From Rhea pennata (taxonomy: Eukaryota; Chordata; Aves; Rheiformes; Rheidae): 64,000 nucleotides of DNA. This document shows, in pieces, positions 1 to 11,862 of this stretch (within the stretch, counting starts at the first letter, position 1; each line of letters starts with the position of its first letter). A program made the position numbers and the translations under genes. The stretch lies in assembly GCF_028389875.1 (NCBI RefSeq), contig NC_084674.1, forward strand, positions 8,527,501 through 8,591,500, written 5' to 3'. The notes beneath the pieces were generated by a model. That model ran no database searches. It was given only the letters and a program-made list of their open reading frames with translations, and was not told the origin of the DNA.

Positions 1-3000
1 ATCCACAGATGCCAAGGAAAAGCTGGGAACATCTCACAGTCCTGAGCACTGGCCCTGACACTTGTCAAATGTCCATTGGCAGGAGCAGGACCAGGGGCCT
101 CATCCCTGCAATAGCAAGGGAGATCTTGTGCATGGCCAAGACAGCCAGGCCTGAGAAAAGCTTAATCTGGAATCCCCATAAGACAGGAGATTTGGAAAAT
201 GGCTTAGAGATGCAGCCTTCAACTGGTTTGATAGACTGAAAGAAGTCAGTGCTGAAGCAGGTCTTTCTAAGCTGTGCTCCAGGCAAGGTGGCACCTGGCC
301 TTTTTAAGGCTGGCTGGCATGTCTCAGAAGCAAGGCACAATCTTGCTAGACCCTTAGCAAGAGTCTACCAGAGCAGGCATCAGTAAAATGGTTGACTTTC
401 CTTAGCTGCTTTCCTTTCTAAATAAGTTTCTACTACTTCTCCCCATAATTACAAAAATAAAATAACTTGGGTATCTCAGATTCTCTTGTCTAGAAACAGC
501 AGGAAAATGCATTTTATGAAAGAAGCTGCTGTCTTCATAAAAACAAACTTCCTTTAATCATTTCCAGGTTATCAGCATTGCAAAGCTGCTGGCAGCGGGT
601 GAGCCATTCTGCAGGAGATGGATGGCCAATTGCTGAACAAAAGCTTGTGCAATTTGGTGGAGTTAATGGAAAGTGGGGGAAAAAAAATTAGTCATCAGTG
701 TGAGCACCTCCAGGCATCCTTCTGAATGTCTCAGGTGAGCACCATCACTCATCCACAAGGCAAATAACCTTTATATTCCTATCTGGCATTCATTCCCTGG
801 CCTTTAGAATCAGCACTCTTCTCATATTCACAATGTAAATCATCACATTTCCCCTTTTTATGATATTCTAATGAAGAAAAACTGTGATAACAGTAACTAA
901 TTATGTCCATAACACATTTTGAAGAGATCTCTCCGCCTGTCAACACTCAGTGCTAGAGTCTAAACTTTGGCAAGGGTCCCAGAGCCAAAAAGGGGTACGG
1001 AGCAAGATGCCACTAACCTCCTGTCATTAGTCTTAGATAAAGAAGTTCCTATGAACAACCAGAGATTCATTTACCTCCTGCATGCACAACTTTTCTAATA
1101 AAGCTCAATTACACTCTTGTAATAGTTCTCTCGCAAGCACATAGTCACTGTAGTTTTACTGCCACATTTTCCTGAATAAACAGTACCCACTTGAAAATGA
1201 GCAAAAGATAGAGGTATTATAATGCATCACAACAATAATTTGCCTTTTAGGTGACGCTGAACTACATCAACCCATTAAAAAAATTCAACACGATTAAAAA
1301 GCTTCTCAAAATACACACAACATTGAAATTTTGCAGCTGAAACATCAAGACAGCAACATCTCCCTTCCAGCTAGCAGAGCTGGTCATCGGCATGGCATAT
1401 CACACCAGATAGCACAGTTTGGAGAGCCTTTCGTGTTTCAGTCAGGGAAGAGAGCTCTCCAGAGCTCGGTACGTAGAGTTGAGATGTAGCGATTTCCAAG
1501 AGTGGAGGAATACAGTATTGTTGAGAGCAGCAATGTCCGTGGTGCCATCTGCATGCCACCATCCTCCACTGCCACATGCCCACCCTGGGCAGCCCAGCCA
1601 GCTGGAGCCCTGCAGGCATCCATGCACCCCCTCGGGCTGGGGATTTCAGTACTTCAAAAGATGAAGAACCAACTCCTGACTTTGCCAATTTGTAAAGCAA
1701 ATGTGGGGTTCGAGCCTCCATACTTCTCATACTTGGCTACAGCATCTCCCCCTGGTTTGGGTTGAGTAAATTATCTAACACGCTGGATTTCACATTGCAA
1801 AAAGGCATGTGAGCTATCTGAATGCCGCAGCCTTGCGCTGTACAGGCAGTATCAAAGGAAGCCCATCATCTTGAAGAATAAAGAATGAAATCTGCAGGTA
1901 CCATCTAGATAGTAGGAAGCACATCCCGAGGGAGTTTTAATGTTTTAGCTGTCAGGCCTGTGAGTTACAGCTTTTTACAATGAGTAAATTGATTATTTAG
2001 ATTCATGTGGTCTACGGAATGTGTGCGAAGCACAAAAGGTGGCATAAATATATATTACAGCACTAATAGCTTGTTTTATTTCAATCCCTGACAGGTTACA
2101 ACTGACACCGAAGAGCAGAGCGATGAACAGCTGTTTTGCAAGCCCTTTCTGTATAAGGCAATTGTATTTGACAGTGTTACTGGTGGGACAAACCTCAACA
2201 GCTTTCAGCTAACCTGTTACGATAGGGTCTTGAGCAGCTCTGCAATGCGGTTTCAGATGGTATCTGAAAGTGTGATTTGTATTTTCCTGAGCTTGCTGTA
2301 ATTAGAGATGAGGGATTGTGTTTTTTTTCTTTTTTTGAAGAACTCACACCATGTCTGTTCTATGTAGTAGAGTCCTCCTTGCTATTTAGAAAGCAACATG
2401 CATTAAAAAGACTAGATAATGAGCCTATTAACAGTGCTAATTGCACTTGCACTAGCAGGTTAAAAAGTACACGGCTATTGCCAAACCTGTGGCTGCAATT
2501 CCATTTCTTAGAAACAGTGAAGGTGACGACAAAACAGCAGTGTTTGGGTTGTGGATCAGGAATCCTGAGACAAGTAATTCAAGACCCATCTTTCACAACA
2601 TGCTTTCAGAAGAAAGAGAACTGCACTTCTGCGATACTGAGAGACCTTTCACGCTGAGAGGCCTGATCTGGCACAACTCCATGGACAGTCCACCATGCAA
2701 ACAGACCCTAAAACAGCCTAGTTGAATTTTAGTGGTGTTGCAGCCAAGCCCTCCACATCAGGGCTGCGCACAGACTCAGCTAATCCAGGCATCGCCACCA
2801 GCCTGTTATGCCCAGTGTTGTTCTGTACCTGTGCATGACCGTGTCTGCCCCGAGGGCTGTACTGCTCGCATATAAAGCAGGAGACATTTGGATGCAGACT
2901 GACCAACATGAGCTTGCAAGCAAACAGTGAAAAACATATATAGTTAGCCAGCACAAAGACGACGAGAAATTATTTCCTTTTGATGCCACTTTGCACAGAG

Positions 3001-3918
3001 GATCAGGTACTACAGCAGCTTTTTATTTCATTTATACCATTGCAAAGCGGCAATAAAAATGTTACCACATTTGAATGACAGCTCCTTAGTCCAGCTGGGC
3101 CTGTGAACAAACCAGGCTGCATCTCTCCTTAACAACCCACCTTCAAAGCAATGGTAGTGGTGCTGGCCAATCCCAGGTCTGAAGACTAAACCATATTCAG
3201 GCTCACAGGTTTGTCAGGAGCAGCAGACTGCAAAGGTTGATCTGTTACAAGCAATATAACCTTGAGGGGTTTCACATTCCAATTTTCAGCTATAAGAACA
3301 GGCATTTTGACTGCAAACTAGTTTGGAGGCCCAACACACCAAAGCCAACTGCAAGAAGCCATTTAACCTTGGTATTGCCTGATGGTGAAAGTCATTGCTA
3401 GGGGCTTGCACAACACTGGCATTTCCCAGTCCTGGACTAGGACCTTGGCTACAAACACCCGAGTGCCCAGAGCAGCCTTGGCCGCCCCATGTCCCAGTGG
3501 ATGTTCTGGTGGTGCCTCACAACAGCATGGTGAGCTCCTGGCCTCCCAACCAAGTGCAAAATCATGGGAGAAAGGTGAACATTTTGTATTGGTAAGTAGC
3601 AGAAGTTAAAAGAGGGAAAAATGTTGACTGGCTAAACACACTTCTCCCTCTGAATGACTGCGTGAGCATCTCACAGGGCACTTAAAACCATTTTGAACTA
3701 AAATACAGGATAATTCTTGGAATAGTGTTTCCCCTGTCAACAGGGACCCCAGGTCTTGGATCTTGTCAGCGAGGAATAGTTTATTTATTCTTGAATCCCA
3801 GTTCTGCACCATTTAACTGTTTTGAGCAGAGTGATTAGTCTACATTTAACCTCAGCTTGTAGTAAAGAAACAGCTTGTGAAACACACAAATAAGGAAGGA
3901 AGAAGATAACAGATGTTG
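1..3918. other. Gene-free flank downstream of SNTN, part 1
   Basis: No exon, RNA gene or intact mobile element could be supported in this stretch. Open frames are short and overlap in several frames (for example around 1370-1765), as expected by chance. The sequence is moderately AT-rich with no long tandem repeat. In human, C3orf49 and THOC7 follow SNTN in this direction, as I recall; I saw no recognisable coding match to either here, but divergent short exons could be missed by eye. Confidence 0.5.
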
Positions 3919-4037
3919 TGGCATCTCCATCCCAGAGAGTTTCAAAACTCAGCCTGAGCAACCTGATGTAGCTTGGGAGCTGGCCGTGCTGAGATGACCT
4001 CCAGAAGGCCCTTCCAACTGAAACCTTTCCGATTCTA
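3919..4037 (+). mobile_element. Decayed CR1 LINE 3' end
   Basis: The stretch reads like the 3' terminal part of an amniote CR1 retrotransposon. In order, I see 'ttcaaaactcagcctgagca', 'acctgatgtag', 'gatgacctccagaaggccct' and 'tccaact.aaacc.ttc.gattct'. These match the conserved CR1 tail in which a GATGACCTCCAGAGGTCCCTTCCAACC block is followed by short ATTCTATG-type repeats. The terminal repeats have decayed to a single 'gattct' followed by A-rich sequence. No reverse transcriptase frame remains, so this is a 5'-truncated, inactive copy on the plus strand. It is the only CR1 fragment I could call with confidence, which fits an archosaur, especially a bird. Confidence 0.82.
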
Positions 4038-6342
4038 AAAATAAAAATGCAAGTCATGCAGAAAATAGCTCAGTTCTGCTCCTCACCCTCTCCAGCATCT
4101 TCCAAAAGATCTGCTAACTTTTCTGTCACATATACGCTACAGCTATAAAAGACAACTAAAGCATTAGCCACACTGAAATTTTACAACTTTTTGTAGTGTG
4201 TATCATGAATAATTCCATCAAGCATATTTTATTCAGTAAAACACTTCCACCCCTCAGCTCAAGAACACACTGCTTAAAAAGTAGCAGCAGCCGAAATGTT
4301 CCATTGAGGAAACTGTATGCTAACTGCAAGGAGAAGGACTGAACATAACATATTCTTCCCTCGATACATTAGTCTTATTGATCGGTGTATCAGTACACCA
4401 GGGATATTGGTATATCTCCTTCACACTCACTTTGAGGGCAGTTTTCACAGCTACATTATTTACTGGGGGATGACATGTGACATAGAAATACATAGACTTC
4501 AAAGAAGCATGCCTGAATGCAGAATAAGGCACCAGAAGGCAGGAAGATTAAGTATTTAAATTGACGTGTATGTTAAATAATCTACTAAGTTCTGAATAAA
4601 TTGACTTATGTCAAGATATCACTACATTCACGGACACACATACACACCGAGCAGGGTTAGCGGTCTGAGTGGAATGGAATGAGTAGGAAAAATTAGAAGA
4701 AAAAAAAAAAGATTTCCTTTAATTTTTAAGTAAATGTGAATTAAGGGAAAAATTAAACTTTCCCCTCAAAAAAGCTGAAGTTAAAACATTTTCATTTCAC
4801 AGCCAGAAAGTTTCAGCTGAGAACTGAAAACTTTCAATTGTCTTTGAAGAGCTTGAAATTTGTGAAATAAAACAATTCCGGAAGTATCATTCAGTGGAAA
4901 AGCCAAGCTTTTGCTGGGTAGTCATTTCAGGGAGATTTAACTATGCAATGGTCTACAACTCAGCATCTGCTCCTTTGGCAAACTCCCTATAGCCTCACAT
5001 TTGTTTTGGGACATCAGCAGCTTATTCATTATTAAGGATTTTTCACATGCCAGAGACAGACTGGCATTTCTGGGAGATGCTCACAAATTTTGCATGACTT
5101 TTAGCACATGACTCCTTATCCAAAGTTTACACTAGAAATATGGCATTCATCATCCTCTTCTCCTTAACATTTCTCTCATTCATCAGCTGACGGTTTAGAT
5201 CAAAACCAGAGGGCAGAAACAATCCCATTTAACACTGAGCAATCTGTTGTCTGAAAGATGCACATCCATAAATGATGAGCTGCTGATCACACACAGACAA
5301 AAAAAAAAGAAAAAAAAAAGTTCTGTAAATGAATTGCTTATTGAGAAAAGAGAGCTAATTCACAGCTTATCTCCTGTGTCAGCTCCCATCGATTGCTGCT
5401 TACTGTTTGACCAAGGAAAGGTGCTTTTCCTTTCTGCAGTGGCGCCTCATTAATGATCCCATTCCCACCAAAGGCTAACGTGTCCATGTGCGGCAGGACA
5501 CCTCTCCTCCCCAGCTTTGCATAAGCTTAAGCAATACAATAGGCTGAAAGATTATCAAATCATAGGGAAAAAGTGCTGAACTGTACACTAAATACTGACA
5601 TTCCTGAACACAGAAGCCCTTGGACTTTTCAGTCATACTAGAAAGAAAAATCAGTTCTCTGCACTACAGCTAGCTGTGCGCTGTTTCCTTATTCTTGTTG
5701 GTTGTATACAGAAACCAAGAGAGAAAGATGGATGAAGTAACTCTGAAGAACATGATAACCCATTGTATAAAACAGAAGTGATTCAGGAAAGGAAAGGGAA
5801 GAGCCTTCAAGAGAAAAATGCAGGGCTGACCCCTTTCACAGAGGGCCCCCCAAAGTCTTGTCTGCAATAATGCCATACCAAGAAGCCCTTTGAAGCCATA
5901 ATTTCAGGGATCTTTTAAAGCCATATATTTGAGTATGTGTCGTGCACATAAAGGTCTGCTTTACTGTCATTTTAGGACAAGCAGTTGAACTGGTAGGTTT
6001 TATAGGTGGAGGTTATCTTTGGAGTGCAGCAGGCATTACGGCACAGATAGGAGGCAGCAGCAGGGTACATCTGCCTAACTTCAAGCACAAGCTGGAAGTC
6101 TATGTTTGTAACTCTAAATGCTTGTGCACATCACACCTAGCTTCATTATCAGTAGAAACAACTTATTTGGGAATGGATGCAGTAACTGCAGGCTGCTCCC
6201 CACCCCTGTTGCCATCGCGGCTGCGGCTCCTGGCTCAGCAAACCAAGCTAGTTCACATTGGCTGTGCTTTACCGTGCTCATCTGTGAGCAGCAGAGGCTC
6301 TGCAGCTGCTTTACAGCTGATTGAGATGTCTCTGCCTCTGAC

Positions 6343-6361
6343 GGGGGGGGGGGGGGGGGGG
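6343..6361 (+). repeat. 19-base G homopolymer
   Basis: An uninterrupted run of 19 G is followed by A and five more G. On the plus strand this can form intramolecular G-quadruplexes. Such runs are difficult to sequence and their length is often wrong in assemblies. Confidence 0.95.
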
Positions 6362-7704
6362 AGGGGGAACATGACTAAGCCACCCTTCTTTGTGAGTTAG
6401 AGCCTAAACACATACTCCAAGTGTGTCAGGCTCCAAGTTAATTCATTTCAGCCACAGTGCAGACAAGGACCGTCTTCATTCCTGGCACTAGTATAACCCT
6501 ATTAAGTTTCTCTCTCTGCCTACAAGGATGCTCTGTTTGCATGCCGTCATCATCAAGATGTGCATTTTATCTGATAACACCATTTATCAAGCACAGCATG
6601 CTTGCTTTTTCATTTGACCAGCTACGGAGGTAGTGCTTATAGGTTGTCATGGGCCTTAGATACCTTAAAGATCTTTCTATTACTATGTACATAACTGGAA
6701 TAACCACAGCTATTTCAAATTTGGAACACAGCCAGCTGGAGCATGGCTTTTTCATTAGTTCATCTTAAAATCTGTGTTAAGCCTTGCAAACAGCACTGCT
6801 AAGAACTGAGACCCACAGCAGGAACCAGCTGCAGCATAGAAGAGATTTTATATTTGCCATGTACTCCTCACATTGATGACCATCTACTGACTTACCAATT
6901 ATTTACATAACGCAGAGGTGTGTTTATACAGGAAGGGCTCGTTTATGGAGCAGTCCTATGAGACTTGCGCATATGCTTTGTTCAGACAGTTACTCCAGTG
7001 CTGTGATAAAGGCAGAAGCTCTGTGACACATCAAGGAACGTCAGATGTTTGAGGCCCCACTAAGGATGCCCTATTATAAATCCATTTCCAAAGTAACTCC
7101 AATTTTGCCTGGGTAGGCAGGACCTTATGAACCAAAGCATCATGTCTAAAGTCAGAGTATTCATCACAGTCTTGTATTTTCTAGTAGATCTCTGAAAGAG
7201 TTGCTTGGAGATACAATACAACAAAGTCCAGATTACTCATGTTTATATTAGGAATCATTTACCCTTCAGAAGTCATCATATTAAAGAGAGGAAAGAAAAT
7301 ACACATTCATATATGGGGCGAGGGGTAGAATTTGTTGGGTATGATATTCAAATTTCTGCAATGATTTGTCTGGGTAAAGGTTATTTAATTTAGTGAGATA
7401 GGCTGTGCTCAAGTGTTTAATTTAGAAACCTGCTCCGAGCTGAGGATCTTTGATTAGACAAAGAGGAGAACAGTAATCACTTGGAGCACTGCACCCGAGG
7501 AACAAGCAGCCACTCAGAATTCCTAATTTGTAACTTATTTATGCACTACAAAACCACACACCTTAATGTTCTATATATTCCATTTATGCCAAATGACTAA
7601 ATACTTCTTATGTGAGCAGACAGCCATTTGCAGTCACATCACTTATCTTTCAAAATAGAAACAGAGCAATCTTGCTCTCCTAGGTCGAAGCTTCTCCAGG
7701 CAGT

Positions 7705-7730
7705 CATGTTTAGGTGGTTACCTAAACATG
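7705..7730. repeat. Perfect 11-bp inverted repeat
   Basis: CATGTTTAGGT at 7705-7715 is followed by a four-base spacer (ggtt) and its exact reverse complement at 7720-7730. There is no mismatch in 22 paired bases. It lies in gene-free DNA and no function is evident. Confidence 0.9.
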
Positions 7731-10633
7731 CATCAATTAAGAACATGCTGTGGGCAAGTTCAAGCATACAGCAAAGCTGTCAAGTGAGCTTCTCAAGCAC
7801 CAGCCATGGTCGCTACTGCACAAGTGTACCAACACCTCACCACATGCAGTGACCACAGGAGAACTACTTCTGGAAAACACGATAGAACAAGTTCTCATTA
7901 GCCCAGAGACAGATCCCTATTAATCCAGATTTCATGTGGAAGACCTGAGCCAATAAACTAGCCATTCAAATATGCCAGCACCAACGTACTGCCTCTCCTG
8001 GACACTTCAAACTTGGATCTTCCAGCCTCCTTTACACAGAAGTTGGTGCCCCTGGGGCAGAAGCCCAGTAACTGGATGACTGGGCTGCCTGACTTGATCT
8101 TCAAATATAGATCCTTGCCCTGAGTCGCTGGGGTGTGGTTCTAGCCTGAACTGCAGGTGTAGGACCTGGGAGCTCCATTCCTCAAGGTCCAGTAAGTTAC
8201 AGCTCCCTGCAGTGGGGCAGGGCCCTCAGTAGGTGGGTAGTTGTAACCATGGGCCACTGAGTAACCTGCACAGCAGGATCACTGCAACAAGCTACATGGC
8301 AGGGCTTACCCTCCACATCACTAACAAAAACCTGCCTGCAGGGGAGGAGTGTCACCACAGAGGACTGATAATGGCAATAATGGTAAATAATGCACTGGTA
8401 AAATCCAATCAGACCAAAACACATGGATAGAACAAAATCACTCTGTGTCCATCCCCTCTAGCCTACCACTGGTTCTAAAAGCAACTCAGATGTTCTCAGA
8501 CTCTTTTTGCTACACTTCTAACAAAACACACTGCAACATCCACACTGCACTCAGCTACAGACACATACAAGCTCACCAGAACTGCTGGAGGAATGGAAGA
8601 CCCCTGCAACAAGCCAGATGCCCATCCTACCAGCAAGTCCAGTATAGGAGGCTGCCATGGGTATCTATCCTGTGTGCTTGGGAGCAGACTCCCACTAGTC
8701 TGCTCGTATCACATGGAGATTATCGCTCACAATCCTATCATAGGGAAAAGGGAAATAAAAGCCATTAGTGCCATCCTCAGAGGTAAGCGCAGGTACTGCT
8801 GTTATTTTTAATGGCACTTTTTAGTGGCATCAGCATGCACCAGGCTCAACAATGCAGTTGAAATCTGTTTTGTCTGGGAAAAGCAGACAGATCTTTGCCT
8901 GCTGTCTTTGCTGGTACATTAGCATGTCTTGCATTAATTCATCAAATCAAGAGCCCTGCAGTAGAGCAGAGACAACTTGTCGAAAGAAGCTGGTTAAATA
9001 TTCCATGCAGTTTTATTTTGGATACATCAATCAACAGTGTCTGCACCCTGGAGCACGGCAGGAATGCATCCGAGTCCAAGGGCCAAAGCCAGGGTGGGGG
9101 AAGCCAGCAAAGCTCCCCTAGCACAGTGGCTTCAGCAGCCAGGAACAGGGCTCTTTGGTCCTAAAGCCTATAAGAGGAGAAGCCTTAGCCCAGTGGCTTA
9201 AGGAGATATGAAAATACACTTAATACATGATAACTGTTCCAAACGGTTTCACAGCTTTGCACTATTAACAAGGCACTTGCTTGTGAGCAGTGAACTGAAA
9301 GCCAGGATTTGGCTGTGCTAACACATGTTTAAGGAGGACGCTTGGTATTGTGCTACACATCTTAACATGTGACCCCAAATACCCCAGTCCACGTCCCATT
9401 CATTGCTAGTCCATCCTGCAGAGATTCACAAGCAACAAAGGTCCCAACAGTGTGCAAATGAAGGATTGCTAACTGTCAAACCTCAAATGCTAAATCATCT
9501 TTCTCCTGGCAGGGGCAGGAGAGCCACAACCATGGAGGAGATGTCAGCTGAGAGCAGGAAAACCCCAAGCCTTCCTGCCAAGGAGTTGCAGCCGTGCACA
9601 CACCAGGGATGGTGACATTTGAGTTGCAGGCCGTTGATCATCCCTCCTTGAAACCAGCCCACATGGCACAGCACCAGTCCTCCTTACTGGAAAAAATACA
9701 AAGCCCTCATATTTTTGGTCTTGTGTTTCTAGACAGGCTCTCAAGTTCCAGCCTTCATCACATCCCTGAGGAACCATTAACTAATGACAAATTGAGAGAC
9801 CCGACAGCATCTCGGAGCTCACTTGAGTCAGTGTCACGTGGGACCGAGCATTTGGCTCACACCATGCACACCTGTTAAAGGTGGCCTCTTGAGAGGGAGC
9901 CAATGATTCTTCTGCCATAATTACCTTCATCAAGATATGGTTACAACACGGCAGTTTATTACAGACAAAATGACAAAACAGCAAGCCTCTGCTGCCTTCA
10001 TTGACCCATCCTCTAGAATCTCCCTATAAATTAACTGGCTATATTAAAGTGGAGGAATTTCTGTATAATCCAATTCGGACAAAAAGGGACCGTATTAGAA
10101 AAAAACAAAAGATCTTCAGCCAGAGATGAAGGCTAAAGTGAGAAAGTACTTAAGTACCTAAAAAATCGATTGTGATAGATAGCACCACATGTGAGAATCT
10201 GTTAACTTCAGTACCTGGCAAACTGGGTGAAATTTGCTCAAGAATATCATGGGTAACAAGGAGGGAAAGGCATCGCTCTTGGAGGAAGAAGGCAGGACAC
10301 GTCTCATCAGCACGCAAGAGCCTGGGGGGAATCGGTGCCCACAGAGATGATCACCTACTTCATTTAGCAGTGCTTTAACTCCAAAGGGCTTTTGACAAAG
10401 CACCTCTCCAAAGCACTTACAGCTGCCAGGATGTCACAAGAAAATAGGGAGGATCTTTTAATGCATTAATGGCTAAAGGGATAAAAAGTAGGGGGTAGGA
10501 ATAAGCACTGATTTTCATAGAGAGGGAGGCACATAGGCATCTGCAATGTTTGCTGCAGTCAGAAGCGATCTAGAAAGGCATTTGGCAGCAAGGCAACAAG
10601 TCACGATAGCCAAAGCTGGAGGACGTACATAAA

Positions 10634-10654
10634 TGTGTGTGTGTGTATATACAC
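10634..10654. repeat. Short (TG)n/(TA)n microsatellite
   Basis: About six TG dinucleotides run into TATATACAC. It is a simple repeat, short enough to be only mildly polymorphic. Confidence 0.85.
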
Positions 10655-11781
10655 AGTGAGCCAAGGAGGCACACAAGCAGTTCCCAGAAGGGTCCGTAAG
10701 GGCAGCGCATGTTCTTATGGGCCATAACAGACACCTGAGATGTTGCAAGATATATTAGAGTTTAAAAATGAAACTGCTTCAGTTTATTAGCTAATAACTC
10801 AGACCCTTGTTTATTACTTTAACAAGCCAATTAGGAATTTCATCTTAAAGGTCTTCTTGGCCCCTCTTAGCTCACAGCACTGCTTAGGGCACAGCCATCG
10901 AGGCGAGAACCTCGTTATGAAATAATTGCCAGTAGAAGAACGCTGCCCGGTCGCAGCAGAGCACACAGGCAGCTCACGGTCTTCCAGCATGGGGCGACAA
11001 ATCTGCCTTTTCTGACAGCTCTCCATACTTGGACCCTCCTAAAGCTACCTGGATACACATCTGTATTCCGACAGCTCCACAACGGCATTAGGTCAAGGCC
11101 ACCAACAAGCTTTCTGCTCTGATTAATACCAGCCTTTTTTTTTTTTCTCTTGTGCATTAGAAGATCTCTGTGGCAAGGAGATATTTTACATACCTGTAAG
11201 GAAACGGAGTGCTCCTGCCTGCTCAGCCCAAGGCATCCTGCACACCTCACCGCTCCCCAGGGGCCCTGCAGGAGAAGAGTGTTTTGCCTCGTCAAAATTT
11301 CTGAGCCCATCAGAAACACTTAGCAGCTGAGAGCTCCCAGTAAAACCACTAAAAGAAGAGCCACCGCATATTTCTGGACTGCAGCCATCACTCAGGAGCC
11401 TTACAAAGCCATTAACGCTCCTCCAGGGGGGCTGCATCCCAAGGTCTTGGTGCAGCCCAAGATTTGCTGGGTGGTTTTGGCCACATGTGAAGGAGCCTTC
11501 CTTGTAACCAGACTGCTGCAGGGGTGATTTGAGTAGGGACTTTTGCTATGTTATAGTGGAGGCAAAGAAGTCCCCAGTTCTCCTGCAGTCTCAGCAGCTG
11601 TAATAAATACTTGAGAAGAATTAAGTGTTGCTCTTTTATTTGATATGCTTACCTGCACCTTCCCTCATGTATACTTGAGCACTCCCAGCATCACTTCTCA
11701 TCAGGATCTGTTCACCAGAAGGTTTTAGGTGCTCCTTAATTAACACCTAATTTGTGTGGGCCTCTGCTTGCAATTCTTATG

Positions 11782-11862
11782 CAAATTGCCCTCAATTTGT
11801 GTTCTGTTTTCTGCTGTGCTGCTTCCAAGCTCTTAAAAAAACAGAACACAAAAGGCAAATTG
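11782..11862. repeat. Long inverted repeat, pre-miRNA-sized
   Basis: TTTGTGTTCTGTTTT at 11796-11810 pairs perfectly with AAAACAGAACACAAA at 11838-11852, leaving a 27-base loop. After a small asymmetric internal loop (ctcaa against a), CAAATTGCC at 11782-11790 pairs with GGCAAATTG at 11854-11862 with one mismatch. The whole hairpin is about 81 bases. Size and bulge pattern would suit a microRNA precursor on either strand, or the remnant of a palindromic DNA transposon. I recognise no known miRNA seed, so function is not claimed. Confidence 0.7.

Noticed and set aside
5942..6400. 152-codon plus-strand frame ending in a poly-Gly stretch
   Set aside because: It starts at GTG, its Gly run is the G homopolymer, and no domain was seen.
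10146..10157. GTACTTAAGTAC 12-bp palindrome
   Set aside because: A single 12-bp palindrome is expected by chance in 64 kb at this composition and it has no supporting context.
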